From Mermis nigrescens (taxonomy: Eukaryota; Nematoda; Enoplea; Mermithida; Mermithidae), in contig JAVLUZ010000417.1 in assembly GCA_036768485.1 (NCBI GenBank), forward strand, positions 372,001 to 436,000: DNA of 64,000 bases, read 5' to 3'. The notes under the pieces were generated by a model. The model did not search any database and was not told where the DNA came from. It saw only the letters and a list, made by a program, of their open reading frames with translations. The position numbers and the translations under genes are program-made. This document shows positions 36,688 through 49,573 of this stretch, in pieces (position 1 is the first letter of the stretch; the number at the start of each line of letters is the position of its first letter).

Positions 36688-39600
36688 CTATAATGCACTA
36701 TCTATTAGAAAAAAGCAAACAAAAAATGTCAAGATATAAAATGTCAAAACTTTTCAGCAAAATAACAAAAAATAGACAAATAAAGTAGGTGCAATTCGCT
36801 ATCGACTTCACGTAAGACAAAAAAAGCAAACAGACAAATATAAATCAAAACAATGTTTCAGACGAATCTTTTGAAATGATCAAATTTTTTAGATAAGCAC
36901 TAGGATGTTGATCCTCCATTAAACAAACACTCATAAAAACATGCGCGGATATCAAGTTCATTGTCTGCCAATAAAGTAGAGGTTACCGGGGTACTGTGCT
37001 CTTTAAATAAATTTTTTGATGATCACCGGTCATTTTGACTACAGTCCCAAGATTAAAAAATATGGATAAAATGGATAAAAATAAAAAAATTTTCTCCGAA
37101 AGCAATTGAAATTGATCAGAAATTATAGATTTAGATACCACGTTATATTAGCATTTATAGCACTAGTTTTTGTCATGGGCTCAAAAACAAGTGACCCTCA
37201 GAAGTGTCATGCTGTGCAACTATGGTTCTAGCATGAATTAAAAATGCTCCAATGCTTTTCTTCGTAAATAAGGGAAATAATAATGTGTTCCCGAAGAAAT
37301 AAAGCATTGAATGATTCTTTGCCCAATAACCATAATCTAGGAAGGGCTAAATCGAAATTTTTTTGTTAAGAAACAGAGCTTTTTTAATTTTCTTCGAAAA
37401 GCCCGATTATAAAAAGCACAATCTCCAAGTATTTGTGCACGCAAAGATGGGTATGAGGAAAAGTGGCTTAAAATTTCACCAGATTAGTAAATTGCACGCT
37501 GTGCTTGTGAGAGAAAAATTCGACAAATTGGCAAGAAATATCCAAAAATACACTACTGAAAGCCAGGAAATTACTAGAGAGCTGGATGTGCGCTAACACC
37601 TTTCCGTGCTTCTTTTGAGAAATTGAAGGTTAAAGGACCAGCAATGTTTTGCGAAGATCGAAAACCCTTTTAGGTTTTAATCTTTCAAGAAAAACGCACG
37701 TTTAAGATTTTACTATTAAATTGCAAGCCATGTAAGCATACATTATGTTAGAGGAGGGTTTAACCCCCACCCAGAAAAGTTTCCATCCTCCCCAGAAATT
37801 TTTTCACCCCCCTTAATTCACAATTTTCCAAAAGTTTTCAAAAATTCGCATGAAAAGGCATTGTTATAAGCGGTGTTAGCCACCGATTTGCTCAAAAGTG
37901 TGAAATTCGCCATATACTCGTTTTTTAACTACATTTTTTTCAACTTATTCGATTTTATTTTTTCGTTTTTATGCTCTAGAAAGATACAGCACCGTCAAAA
38001 ATGCCGAAAAACGATGTTTTTGACGAGATCCACCATTTTTTATACCAGAAAGGGCATTTAAAAATTAAAGCCCCCTCCCAGAATTCCCGTGCTGTGTATG
38101 TCTGCATGTAACTCACCATACAATTCATCTTCGGTTTCAGCCTTGGCGACTGCTTTGTTCCACAATAATCCAAGAAATGAGTCCTCAACGCTAGAATCAT
38201 CTCTTTTGCGTTTTGATGGCTTTTCAACCGCTTTTGACGCTGTTGTTGCGGACGGCGTCGATCTGCCGGTGGAAATCGCAGGCGTGGACGATGGCGAAGG
38301 ATAAGGCGACAAGTCGGCCGCGTCATCCACAGCGTCGTTCTTTTCTTCGTCCCCAAAATCGCTCACGCTTATCGCTGCTGCACAGCCGTTCTTATCTGCT
38401 TCCTCAAAATCGCTCAAGCTGCCTGCTACACAACCATTTTCTGTCCTGAAATTTAAGTGTTTTTTACAGAGCTCATGAACTGGCATATTTCTCAGTCGTC
38501 TAACATTTTTATCGTCTCGCGATTTGCGTACTGCTCAAATCATGGTATTTGCATAAAAATAATTCGCTAAATTCCATTTAATTTAAATTGTTGAGAGAAA
38601 TATTATAGTAAGTCTGACGAGCACAAGGATTCACAAGAAACTTGTAGATTCAATTTTATTTAATTCAAGGAAACACATTCCTACAATAATTGAAAAACTT
38701 AACGAAACGAAACGCTGGTGGTGAAATATCTAGATGGAAGAAAGAAATTATTCGTGAAATGTATTCACAAATTTAGTTCTGAGGTGAAATTAGAATTCTC
38801 AAGCACTGCAATGCAATGTTAAAAGTTGTGAAGAAAATAAAAACCTCGTGAATTATCTATTTATATAAGCTATAAAACAAATATCAGGAAAAAATAAATC
38901 GATAGGAATGTTCTGATCTTCCAGCCTGTAAAACATGAATGAACGTTATTTGAAATTCTGTAGATACGACACATTGGCGTGGGGCTGGACTATACACAGG
39001 CAACAACCAAATTCTGGGAGTCTAGGTAAAGTAAAACAGACAAAAAACCAAAAAACATGCCGAAAATTCAATCCCGCGTGTCTATCTGTTTTTGGGGGTC
39101 TACCCGATTCTCGGGGTCTAACCTCACAAACCACCCCCAACGCTGACGTAAGGTCTAGCTGGACCCCCCGAAAATCCGGCGCACCCCTACCCGGAATCGA
39201 TAGACCTCCAATACTAAACTTTTAGTGCTATCTTTGGCAATTTTGCCCCATCAGAATTCACCCAGAATCTGGCTGCGGCTCATCTATGGTAGATACCCCC
39301 AGCAGGATAGCCGTTAACACTTCAAAATGTTCCTGACCAGATGAGAAAAAGAGCAGTTAATACAGCCTTAAGACAATAAAGAATAAGAAAACTCCGAAGC
39401 AGAGAAAAAACTTTTTCTGCAAAAATGCTTGAAGCAAAATACGAACAGTGCATTAAAGTAGTTTTTTCGTCATTTCTGCTAGTATATACCAGATCAATGC
39501 AATAATCGAAATCTGTCGGATATTGTCGGTGATATTTCTTAAACTTATTCTCAAACTTTTGTGAATCAGACTATGAACGTGTTGATTGAAGCATTCTTGA

Positions 39601-42600
39601 GAATTTCGATTCAAAACCATTAATTCAGGCGTTTTTTCAAAGACCGATTCACGCGTTTTTTGTCCAATCATGTAGTCTTAAACAATTTATCTGTATATCT
39701 ACCTACCTTCTGAACGTGGTTGGCCTGACATCAGGATCACTTCCAAAAGCAAATTAACTGCATTTTTAAATTCTTCGTCTACGCTGGCCTCAAAAATGAC
39801 TTCAACGTCAATCAAAAAAATAACTCAGTTCGTAAATTTGGTGATTTGGAGCATTTTGCAAAAAATAGGTTCTTAAGCCTACTCTGAATACCTTAGGTTT
39901 GCTTTTTCTCGTTGGTAGTCAAAACATCATTCATCCTTCACACGGACATCTGGATAGACTACAAATCTCCTAGGCCTATTGTATGCTCCTTTCAAAAAAC
40001 TTTTCAAAAAAGTTGTATCAATTATCGTGTGATAGAGAAGGCAAAACTCTGAATTTAGGGACGGAAAGCAGATAAGAACAGCATGGAAATTCTATAGGGG
40101 CAGCCCCAAAAAGGATTAAAGTTCGTCTTAAGGGTTGGCGAGGTATTTTTCTTTTTACATAAAACATAGACTAGTAGCAGTGTTTTTTTGTACAAGGTCC
40201 GTTTGTACATGTACAAAGATGGTCCCAAAAAGTCTGTACATTTTGTAAACACAAATTTTTGGGTACTATAATATGGTACAGTAGCGATTTTAGTGTGGTA
40301 AAAACAGAGTTGTTTAACTTTTGGTAGAGTATTTTAGCTAATTTCTGGGTCTCTAAGGGCAAAAATCACTAAGAATCGTCTTAAAACGGCGCGAAGCGCC
40401 AAAAAATTTGTCATTTTTCCTTTTGAAATGCAATTTCTACCATTGTACATGTACAAAGACGGTCCCGAAAAGTCTTTGTACATCGGGAAAAATCTTTGCC
40501 GAGTACAAAAAAAAACACTGTTAGGGAGACAAAGAAAATTTTCAAAAATCTGAAAAAACTGAACAAATTATAATCTAAACTAGCTGTTTGGCGCGAGGCG
40601 CCGAAAAAATTTTAGTTATGAGCTAAAAAACCACTAAAAACGATTAAAAGAGCATAATTTATTAGGTTTTCTGACAAATTGAAAATTTTGGAGGTCCAAA
40701 ACTTCCAACAGTACCTACACAAAAATATTTACCTTCGCCTGGTTATAGAGTCTCGTATGAAAAGCATGGAATCAAAATATTTCCATTTCGTATCTGTATG
40801 GGACGCATCTGCATTCGAGCCGCCATCGGCACAGTTCCTAACGAATGTGTCCCTCATATTCTTCCATCTTGTCTTACACTTTTGAGCTGAGAAACAATAC
40901 GCGATTGACATTGAAACGTTTGGTAAAAATGCTTCGCAGTTTTCAGATTCTTAGCAAGACGAAGAATAGATTCACATTGAATGAAGGGAAAATGTGTACG
41001 ATGATTAACGTCGAAAATAACTCATAATATGGCCTAAAATAAAATCATTAAGGGATTTCATAATCGAAGCTCAAAATTAAAAGTTTGATTTTCATTACAA
41101 ATTTCAACAGTCTTTTTGAATAGTAAAGCAGAACATTTTTTCTTACAGGACGACTTATTGGGGCTCAAGTTCGAAATTTACTGCATATAGTCATAAAAAC
41201 CAAATCAAGAGAAACGATAAAGCTGAGTAATTAAAACTTTTATTCCAAAGATTCGATCCTACAAGCAGCATTCATGGTTTCAAGACGAGAATTCTAACTT
41301 AGCGCTCTGATAGTGTATAACCCAATAACATTATGTAGCATTTACCTTTTGCAATCAGAATGACATTTCCAAGTTCGCAAGAGGTGTTTTTCTATGTTTT
41401 TTTAAATCAAAAATTCCGGGGTTTCAACCAAACTTTTATGTTGATTTGATTCACAGCTTTCTTATTCTGTTTAACAATCATTCTATTCAAAAACCGACAC
41501 ATTATTTGTAAATCTAATTTACTTAATGATGATTGCTACTATACTTATTGCTTGAGAGAAGAACATAAATAGCGACTAAATTTTGGCTAATATCGCTAGA
41601 CATAATAAATCTCTGATACAATCTGGAGAGAATATTTTCCAGTATAATAAAAAACCCAAAATTCAATTAGTATCGTTTCGCCAACAAGCGTTTTGAACCA
41701 AATAAGCTTAAATATGGATGCATTTATTGCAAAATGAACTTTGAACTTTTATTTTCATATCACAAATAACGTTAGTCCCATTGAAACGATAGCTATCCTA
41801 ATTTATTTTTGACGCCGCTATTACTTATAAAAATTTTTAAATTCTGCTAAATGATTTTGTTGACGGTTGCTTATTATTAGTGATTTAACACGAAGTCAGC
41901 CATCCAAAAAGCAATGAGATTTCTGAGAGCGAACATATCTTTCCTTCTGACTCTTTTTTTAAATTTCGCAGCGGACAGTCAAACAAATCGTTTAAAGTAT
42001 TAAGTTAAAACATAATAACGCCTTGAGGTTTGGAAAAGCCTCAGTAAATTCAACTAAAAATTTGTTTTGAATAAAAATTTGGCAATAAATTAGGTGCTCT
42101 TACAAAATTGAGCCCTTGGCAGCAGCTCCTTGAAAAAAGCGTAGAGCATAATTCGTTTCAGTTTTGATTCTGATGCTATTAGTCGTGCTTAGTAAGAAGC
42201 ATCTCAAATACGAATAATACTCGCTTTTTGACCGCGCGTGACATGAGGCATCCTCGATTTCGGACCCAAGACCTAACAGACGACAGCAAAAATGCTCCTA
42301 ATTTTTCTCATTTACTTCAGAAGAAGCGTTTCCTCAAAAATTCTTATTGACAACCGACAAAACTTAAGGAGAGTCAGTCAAATTAAGCATTTTTACCTTT
42401 ATGCATGCGTCAATGTATCATTGTTTGAATTCTCGGAACTTTCTCAGATTTTAAACGCATGCATCTTTTTTAAATATTTATATATATTTTTTGTAGTGAT
42501 GGACCAATTTTCACCGAAATATATAAACTCTAGTGTGAAGGGTTTCAGAAAGAGAATAGAACGCTTATGGCGCAATAATTAAAATTAGTTGCAAATCAAT

Positions 42601-42868
42601 TGGGCGAGCTCAAACTTTAAATATAATCTGCAGTTCTAAAAACGCTAGAGTTCCGAAGTTCGACAAGTCTGATTTCACCAGTTTTTTACCGCAGTGCATC
42701 AACGTTTTTTCGTGAGATCTCACCTGACTGTCCGACAGATCGAGCAATATTTTCCCAAGCTGCATACTTCTTCGAAGCATTTCTGTAATCCTTATTCGTT
42801 TTGTCCCAAAGGAAATCAAAACTTTTTACCCTTTCGATCAAGAGAGTGTCGAAGTCCATATCGTGCTC
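36533..42868 (-). CDS. MADF/BESS-like DNA-binding regulator, four exons
   Basis: Exons on the minus strand are 42868-42724, 40886-40733, 38445-38117 and 36687-36533. Phases 1, 2 and 1 match at all three junctions. From the ATG at 42859 the product is 257 residues. Residues 6-93 form a MADF (Myb/SANT-like, Adf-1 type) domain with aromatic positions W19, W35, W53 and W80 and the motif CKTRWKNMRDTF. A Ser/Pro/Asp-rich linker with a basic KPSKRKR stretch (likely nuclear signal) follows. The C terminus (about 205-240) resembles a BESS interaction motif, with SLGITLGRYPAIIKSEIKVK and IQQALLDAD. Such proteins are nuclear sequence-specific regulators. Because a strong acceptor (ttctttccag) precedes the first exon, an upstream exon, coding or 5' UTR, probably exists; reading through would add EHD before Met1. 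Confidence 0.87.
37363..37596 (+). other. Open frame inside the MADF intron, unassigned
   Basis: A 77-codon frame on the strand opposite to the MADF gene, Lys/Glu-rich with a helical C-terminal half (VREKFDKLARNIQKYTTESQ). It could be a small gene, an exon or chance. I do not recognise it and found no partner exon. Confidence 0.2.
37740..38105 (-). repeat. Dispersed repeat family C copy beside MADF exon 3
   Basis: Reverse-oriented relative of 3230-3600 and 63012-63270 ('cgtttttatgctctagaaag' and 'aaaaatgccgaaaaacgatg'). It starts about 11 bases beyond the donor of exon 3; an uninterrupted frame from exon 3 runs into it and ends there. Confidence 0.6.
38117..38445 (-). CDS. MADF gene exon 3: acidic/Ser-Pro linker and NLS
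   Basis: The acceptor is 'cacttaaatttcag' and the donor is TATG|GTGAGT. Phase 2 in and phase 1 out. It contains acidic patches (SDFEEAD, DFGDEEKND), a PYPSPSSTP stretch and the basic KPSKRKRDD. The frame also stays open beyond the donor into a repeat; the splice is preferred because the next exon completes a BESS-like motif. Confidence 0.85.
39000..39290 (+). repeat. Dispersed GC-punctuated repeat, related to family B
   Basis: Pieces such as 'gtctacccgattctcggggt' and 'tttggcaattttgccccatc' match motifs in other family B copies. It lies in the MADF intron. Confidence 0.45.
39482..39572 (-). mobile_element. 165-bp palindromic MITE family M, half copy
   Basis: It contains 'cagatcaatgcaataatcga' and ends with a 'tgaatcagacta' terminus. 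Only one arm is present. Confidence 0.55.
40178..40520 (-). mobile_element. hAT-like MITE family G, copy 2
   Basis: The ends are CAGTGTTTTTTTGTAC and GTACAAAAAAAAACACTG. It aligns in reverse with 11578-11998, including both TACATGTACAAAGA palindromes and one GC hairpin (GGCGCGAAGCGCC). The flanks do not match well, so its target duplication has decayed or my ends are off. It lies in the MADF intron. Confidence 0.7.
40733..40886 (-). CDS. MADF gene exon 2: second half of the MADF domain
   Basis: The acceptor is 'attgtttctcag' and the donor is CGAAG|GTAAAT. CT completes an Ala codon begun in exon 1, giving QSAQKCKTRWKNMRDTFVRN, then a small insertion and TKWKYFDSMLFIRD, the usual MADF helix 3 ending. 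Confidence 0.9.
42724..42868 (-). CDS. MADF gene exon 1 (first seen): start of MADF domain
   Basis: The acceptor is 'tgttctttccag' and the donor is CAGTCAG|GTGAGA, a near-perfect site. The frame reads EHD, then MDFDTLLIERVKSFDFLWDK and NKDYRNASKKYAAWENIAR, a typical MADF N-terminal helix pair. Met at 42859 is the likely start. Confidence 0.88.
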
Positions 42869-44956
42869 CTGGAAAGAACACATAAGTTCATATCTTAACA
42901 TAAAAGTTGAGCAAAGTTTAGCGAATGAACACTACGCTAAAACATCCGGACTTCAGACAGAGTAAAGGAAGTCCACAAGAAATAAATTAAAAAATTTACA
43001 TACGTGAAGGCTTTCACGTAGTTTCAGCTTTTGCGTATTTGTTTGTAAGTAAATCTTATTATTTGAGTGTGCTTAGATTTAAAGCAAAACGATTACTCAA
43101 AGTCATTTTTATTAGGAACACAATGAAAATTTGAAAATAACTATTCAAGTATAGTATATAAAACGACTTTCTATCCTAGGATAAATTTATAAGCATTTCA
43201 TATATAAATTCATATTTTTTTGACCGAATGAGAAGAATTCTTCCTAAGGGTGCTAAAAATTTTATTAAATTTTCTTGACTTCGAGAATAAGGACTGTCAT
43301 TAGTGACAGAAGCGTAAAATAAATAATTTGCCAAACTTACGATTGCGTCCAACGGCCACCGTCACAAATACGTGCACCATCCAACACGGCCACCCAAAAT
43401 TCTTAACACGTCCACAGTCCTAACCATACATGCACGTCGGGGATTTGGGGTCTCTAGACCCCCAAGAATAGAATGGAAACTTTTTTCGGGAACATGAGGC
43501 AAAACGAAAGGAACAAATGAAAAATTGAAAATTTTCTTCAAAAGTGCTAAAAATTGACCAGAAACTGTATAATAACATGGTTCTAGTGTTATTTTAGCGC
43601 TTAAATCAGTTTTTGTGGTCATTTTGGTCCAAAAAAGCTTAATTCTTGACCTTCTGACCAGCTGACCCCAAGACCGGCTGATTTCCTCTAACCCCAACAT
43701 TGCCACCGTCCCAACATACCCCGGCTTTGGAAAAATTGAGCTTTTTGGTCGTTGTCAGGTGTTATTTGGTCGTTTTTGGCCAAAAATTGGAGTTCATTTA
43801 CACTAATCTCCTAAAAAAAGCTGGGACCCCATCCAAAATTTTGAGAGATTACATGTAGGCTACCAAGACCATTCCAGTATTGACATAGCCACCTTGCCAA
43901 CAAAGCCACTATTAACAGAGTCACTCTTTCAAGAAGGCCACCATCACTATGTTTTAATCAAAATCCGTATACTTACCCTTAATTACAATTTTAAATTTTT
44001 CGTTATTAAAGCCGTAATTGGTGAAAACTTACCACAAGTCTCAAGTACGGTTCCACTGGTAACAGCTGAAAATTTTGATCGAAATTCGCAAGAGTAACAA
44101 AGCAACCTTTTGAAGCAGCACGCACTTTTTGACGAGTAAAAATACGCAGAAGTTTCGACTTTATTTATTCATCGCTTCACGTCGTACGCCAACGAAATAA
44201 CGCAGTATGCAATTCGCTTGCGTGCGTACGATTCGTATGGATGAAAGAGACGCGGCTTAGCGTTTCTTTCGCGCGACGATCGATATTTTTCAGGTCGTTC
44301 GTAGCACGCATTATAGGTATACCCAACACTGTTCGTGCCACTATAAAATGAAACGCATAGTAAAACCATGCAAGGTCGAAGCGACTACGCGTTTTATTTT
44401 ATTTTAGTGTATTCTCTCACGGTCGGGCGCAGGCATATGGGCGACGGTATTTACAAGCGCTACAGCATTCACAAGCGCGATGGTAGTCAGCAGACATGCA
44501 TGCGGAAATTCGGGAGATCTAGACCCTCCAGAATAGAAAAGAAAAGCGGGAACTTTTCTGGAAAAGATGAGGCAAAATGAAGGCTAAAAATGGATGAAAA
44601 TTAGGTTTTTCTTCGAAAGTGCTTTAAATTGACCAGAAACTGTAATAACGTAGTTTTAACGCTGTTTTAGCGCTTATAGTACCAATTTTTGATGCCGTTT
44701 TGGCCTTGAAAAATCAATTTTTGAACCCCCTCAGACCGAGACCGACTGACCTGCCAAGATTGGCCATGCTCATGCATGGACGTTGGGGGGTGAAGTTGAA
44801 AAACCCCTCGCAGATTACTGTAGACCCAATCATTCTATTTTTAGTAACATCTTTGGCGATTTACTCTATCCTGACCGCCTCCCCCAGAATTTGGGTGCTG
44901 CCCATGTATGGCCATGTTGTGCTATGGCATTCAGAAGAGCGACGCCAGGCACGTTA
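42869..44956. other. Upstream of the MADF gene; repeats, no gene seen
   Basis: Family B copies lie at about 43420-43690 and 44505-44940, with a family A-like piece at 43720-43862. A CpG-richer patch at 44160-44480 could hold the MADF promoter or an upstream exon, but I see no decisive signal. Confidence 0.35.
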
Positions 44957-46153
44957 CCGGTGTCGTTCCTTAAAATGTCAGTACCTTAAAGTGTCCGGCC
45001 GAACATTTTAAGGTGTGTCCGGCTGGACACTTTGAGGTACCTTAAAGTGTCCGGGTCTGCCTTAAAGTTTCCGGCTACTGCGTCTGTATTAGTACGTATA
45101 AAGCCCGGTTCACACGAGTGCAATCATCTGCAACCTGAAACCTGCAATTTGGTCGCAGACGTCTAGGTTTCAGTGATTGCAGCCGTTCACACGGCACAAA
45201 CTGAAGCATGCAACCAAAGGCTGCAATCAGGTGCGACTGAGGGTTGCAATGCAACCTGTTAAAAACATAGGTTCCTACAGCATTTTCAGGGCGCTGCATT
45301 TCAAAAACATGAATCGCAAAAGGCACGCGGTTGTTCTGCTAGCTGGAAAATAAATTAACAAAAAGTTCCAACGAAATATGTGCATTATATAATATATAAC
45401 TTTTTAAATATGAATCGAAAAATTGTTCCACTCTATTCATGAAACGCATTACGAAAATAGCGCAGTACTTTATGTAATAAACTTACCAGAAAACTCAGAA
45501 TTCAACTGAATTGAAATTTCTCAAATTTCGCTTGTCGCAATTTGTTATTTTTGTAATCCACGTGTCTGGGATTCCATAAGCATGGCTCTTCGTGCAACGC
45601 AAGGAGGTCGTTTAACAAAATTCAAGACTAGGGGTCTGTAGGGCGGGTTGTCCATTCGAAATAAGACGTTTTGGCGCCACATTCTTTGTAATATTATTAA
45701 TTATTCACATTTCATGTATGATTAAAGTATAATGCAAATTCTGAAAGCCCATTCAATTCTCTACGTGATGGTATAAATGACTTTCAGAATATCTTCGAAC
45801 TTAGTGAGATAATTAAATGCATCTAAAAATACACTGGATTTTTTACAGTTTTTCAGTCGTACACAAATGAATACTCATCGAATCGAGAAGGACAATATCC
45901 TATTTTTTAGCTTGTAGAACCTGCTTTCTGAATATAAAATTTATTTTGAAATTGCTTCAAAATTGATTTAATTAGAATAATTTATAAGTTGCTGATGCCA
46001 AACTTGTCCATTCCATCTCCCCATGTTCTCCTGCCATTATCATTCAATCATGTTCTAAACGTCTTCTCCTATGTATTTTTGCACTCTACTATAGCCCGAA
46101 CACTTTAAGGTACCTTAAAGTGTTTGGCCCGACACTTTAAGGTGTGACACCGG
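44957..46153. mobile_element. Inverted-repeat element with CCTTAAAGTGTC arrays, 1.2 kb
   Basis: The left end CCGGTGTCGTTCCTTAAAATG and the right end's reverse complement CCGGTGTCACACCTTAAAGTG are close relatives. Several CCTTAAAGTGTCCGG palindromes sit near both ends (44975-45075 and 46096-46150). Inside, 45098-45330 contains a 'cggttcacacg' repeat in both orientations. No coding capacity; target duplication not evident. Confidence 0.65.
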
Positions 46154-46596
46154 CCGACTGTTAAACAGACAGAAAAAAACAAATTAGAGCGCTCTGTTCC
46201 GTTTCTCTGACCGTATCGAATCTCAATCTAATGATAAAATAACTTATTTTCAGACTCCTGAAAATCTAATTCCTCCGACCGACCCGATTCTTCGATCTAA
46301 ATATTGCATTAAAGGTGTTGTCTCAACACCATAGGTGGAGCGGCACCAAAGTTCCAGGGGGTGCAAGATCTTTTCAAAAGTCAAGAATTGGCCTTGAAAA
46401 ATTGTGGCATGGCGAAAAACCACTATTTTTCAACGTTTCTCATCGAGCACTATCCATTGGCATCAAAAAATTGCAAAAAAAAACAAAAAATTTCAATAAT
46501 TGAATTCTGGAGGGTATTTTGGTTTCTGTGGGAAGGTATTTTGGTTTCTAGGGAGGTGCATACCTCAAACCCCCTACGCCCAGGTATGCTCAACAC

Positions 46597-47973
46597 CTCC
46601 ACCAGTCCCGACAGCCCCACCGTCCCACAGCCCCACCAATAATCCCAACAGCCCCACAAGTCCCAACAGCCCCACTAATCCCAGCAGCCATACCGTTCCA
46701 ACAGCTCCACCAACAACCCCAACAGCCTCACCAATCCCAACAGCCACACCAATCCAAACAGCCCCACCGTTCCAACGGTCAAACCGTCCCAGCAGTTATC
46801 GACAGTAGGCCGAGGATTACGATAATTATATATCGGATCAATGCAATAATCGCAATCTGTCAGCTTATTGTCGGAGATGGTTTTAAAATTTATGACCGAA
46901 CTTGAGTGAAACGGACTATTCCAGCGAAATTTCCGAGATATAATACCATTTTATGTTGGTTCCATTACCCTCCCACTTGGACAAAACCTGAATACGGGCC
47001 TGTCCGAAAGTGTACAACGTACACAATGTGGCAAATATGGACTATGCAGCGGTTCTGTACTATGCTGCGGAAGTGAACTACGAAGCGGTTGTGCATTCCA
47101 ATCTTTAAAAACGCAGGTAGCAGGCCAGAAACTGCGGATTAGCGTAAATTTTATGCTATTTAACATTCATACCCGTTTTGAGGTCATTTTTGGCTCAAAA
47201 CTCCTTCTCCAGACCGGTCGTGCTTTGCATCTATGGTTGTTACAACGGGACAGTTGGGACTAAACAAGCACGGGGGTCTGGGGTCTTGACCCCAGAATGA
47301 AAAAATGGAAATTTTATCGGTAAAATGGGGCAAAATGAAGGGAAAAAAGGATGAAAATTTAAAATTTTTCAAAAGTGCTTTAAATTGACGAGAAACTGTG
47401 CAATAAGGTAGTTTTAACGCTATTTTAGCGCTGATATCAATTTTTCGAATTTATTTGGCCCGAAAAAGTCCGATTCTTGATGCCGCAGACCGGGATCGGT
47501 AATGCTGTGCATCTATAGTTGGGACCATGCATTGGCAGAGACCAAATTCTGTGGGTCTGGTGGGATAAAGTGACCAAGAAATATACTAAAAATATAATTC
47601 CAGATTTTCCAGATTCTCGGGGGGGGTTAAATCCCAAACATCCCCTCCCCCTACGCCCATGTGTGATTGGGACGGTGCGACTGTTGGATCGGTGCCACTG
47701 TTGGAACGGTGGGACTGTTGGAACAATGGAACTCTTCGGATTGGTGTGGCTCTTGGGACTGGTGGACCTGTTGGGATTATTGGTGAGGCGGTTAGGACGG
47801 TGGTGCTGGGGCTTTTGGGACTGGTGGGGCTGTTGGGATTATTGGTGGGGCTGTTGGGACGTTAGGGCTGTTAGATTGGTGGGACACTTGGGATTCTTGG
47901 TGGGACCGTTGGGACGGTGGGGCTGTTGGGATAGTGGGCTATTGGGATGGTGGGGCTGTTGGAACTGGTGGAG
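46597..47973. mobile_element. Foldback element with minisatellite arms, 1.4 kb
   Basis: The left arm (46597-46800) is a degenerate array of CCCCACCAATCCCAACAG-like units, and the right arm (about 47680-47973) is the same array inverted. The outermost bases CTCCACCAGT and ACTGGTGGAG are exact inverts. The interior holds a family M half copy (46811-46918) and a family B copy (47175-47660). Pro/Ser-rich open frames across the arms are artefacts. Confidence 0.75.
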
Positions 47974-48124
47974 CTCTTGAGACCCAATCGCATAAAATGC
48001 TATTTTTAAACGTAAAAAATTACCGTTTCTCCGACCGCACTGTTTCTCCGTCTGTACTGATTCTCCGACCATAGTAATTGTTGACGAGCATGGAAAATTA
48101 ACAAGTTAATTCATTTGTAATGTA

Positions 48125-48208
48125 TTTATTATAATTATTATTATTATTAATATTATTATTATTATTATTTTATTATTATTATTTTTTTAATATTACTATT
48201 ACTATTAC

Positions 48209-48278
<70 letters not shown>

Positions 48279-48290
48279 TTATGATTATTA

Positions 48291-48352
<62 letters not shown>

Positions 48353-48410
48353 ATTGTTATTATCGTTATTATTAATACTGATATTGTTATTATTAGTATT
48401 ACTTTTATCA

Positions 48411-48501
<91 letters not shown>

Positions 48502-48525
48502 ATTATTATTATTGCAATGCGGCAA
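48125..48525. repeat. (ATT)n microsatellite, about 400 bp
   Basis: Long interrupted ATT/AAT tract with GTT and ATC variants. Poly-Ile/Leu/Asn open frames across it are artefacts. Confidence 0.95.
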
Positions 48526-49082
48526 CATTATTTAGAAATATTTATTTTTGCATCGGTCAGAAAGCTGCAATTTCCGGTATGGCCATTCATAATAACAGTA
48601 AGTGTAATATTATTTTTTATCATTTTTAGAGAACCGAAAAACATGCAAATTTAGGGGACATTAATTGTGATGTCAGGGTGCATGTAAGAAGGGAAGGTTA
48701 GTTGATGTATGGGAGAAGGAAAAAGGAAGCGACGTCGATTTGAGCGAATAAAATGATTCGTTGATCTTTTGTTTACAATGTCGTCATGTAACATTTCCGA
48801 ATTTTCTAATTTATTTGAATTTAATTACATAAGCGAAAGAACTCCGTAGCACAAATATACTTGAAACGACATTATCATTACGAAAATGGAGGTCACCACG
48901 GCAGTGAAACGAGAACAAAACTCGTTAAAAATAATTATTTGGTAAAACGAGAATAAAACTTGTCACCTGCCAGTAAATCTTTTGTTAACTTACTGTAAAA
49001 TGGTACTGTAAGCGTAGTAACATGCATTAGATCCAGCCGGGAAATGAGCACGAAAGCTATTCATCAAAGGCACCGCTAGTGT

Positions 49083-49573
49083 GTCGCTACCTATAATATA
49101 CTTGGCCATCCTTTTTTCTTTAATGTTTATCACAGCGAGTGCGAAATTTGTGCGCCCCCCTCACAGCAACAACGGCACACACCTGGGAGGTGCGGTTTTT
49201 TTAATCGATAGATAATAAAAAACTCGATGTTCATTTTTTATTTTTGTTCACACTCAATACCGTGTTAGCAATGAGTGTGTAAAGTGTAAAGCGAAAAATC
49301 AAATAATTTGCGGAGGGCCAATTTTTTTAGAAATGTTGATCCTGAGTTGTAGATTATGGATCTGACCTTAAAGTTTCTTTACATTCAATGGTTATTGCAC
49401 AAAAATGTAAAGTATACGGGTTTTTACTCTTTGCGTGTCCTAAAGCTAATCTATCTCAATTTTGGTTTCTGTGCAGTCCAATTGGTTTTAAAATGTAGAG
49501 GGTTACAATATCTTAAAACGTGTAATTGTTTTCCTTTTTAACGCAATATTTCTCGATCTGTGATCGTTTTTTA
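49083..49573 (-). repeat. Truncated, reversed right end of the composite element
   Basis: In reverse it matches the last tandem unit and right end of the elements at 22995-26100 and 50285-52980, including 'ccaagtatattataggtagcg'. The final hairpin is incomplete. Confidence 0.75.

Noticed and set aside
38058..38116. Extension of MADF exon 3 to an in-frame stop (HADIHSTGILGGGFNF)
   Set aside because: The extension is repeat family C sequence beyond a consensus donor, and splicing to 36687 completes a BESS-like motif in phase.
46500..47980. Pro/Ser/Thr-rich and Gly/Trp/Leu-rich frames
   Set aside because: They lie in the inverted minisatellite arms of a foldback element; each strand mirrors the other.
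48274..48535. Poly-Asn and poly-Ile/Leu frames
   Set aside because: They are translations of the (ATT)n tract.
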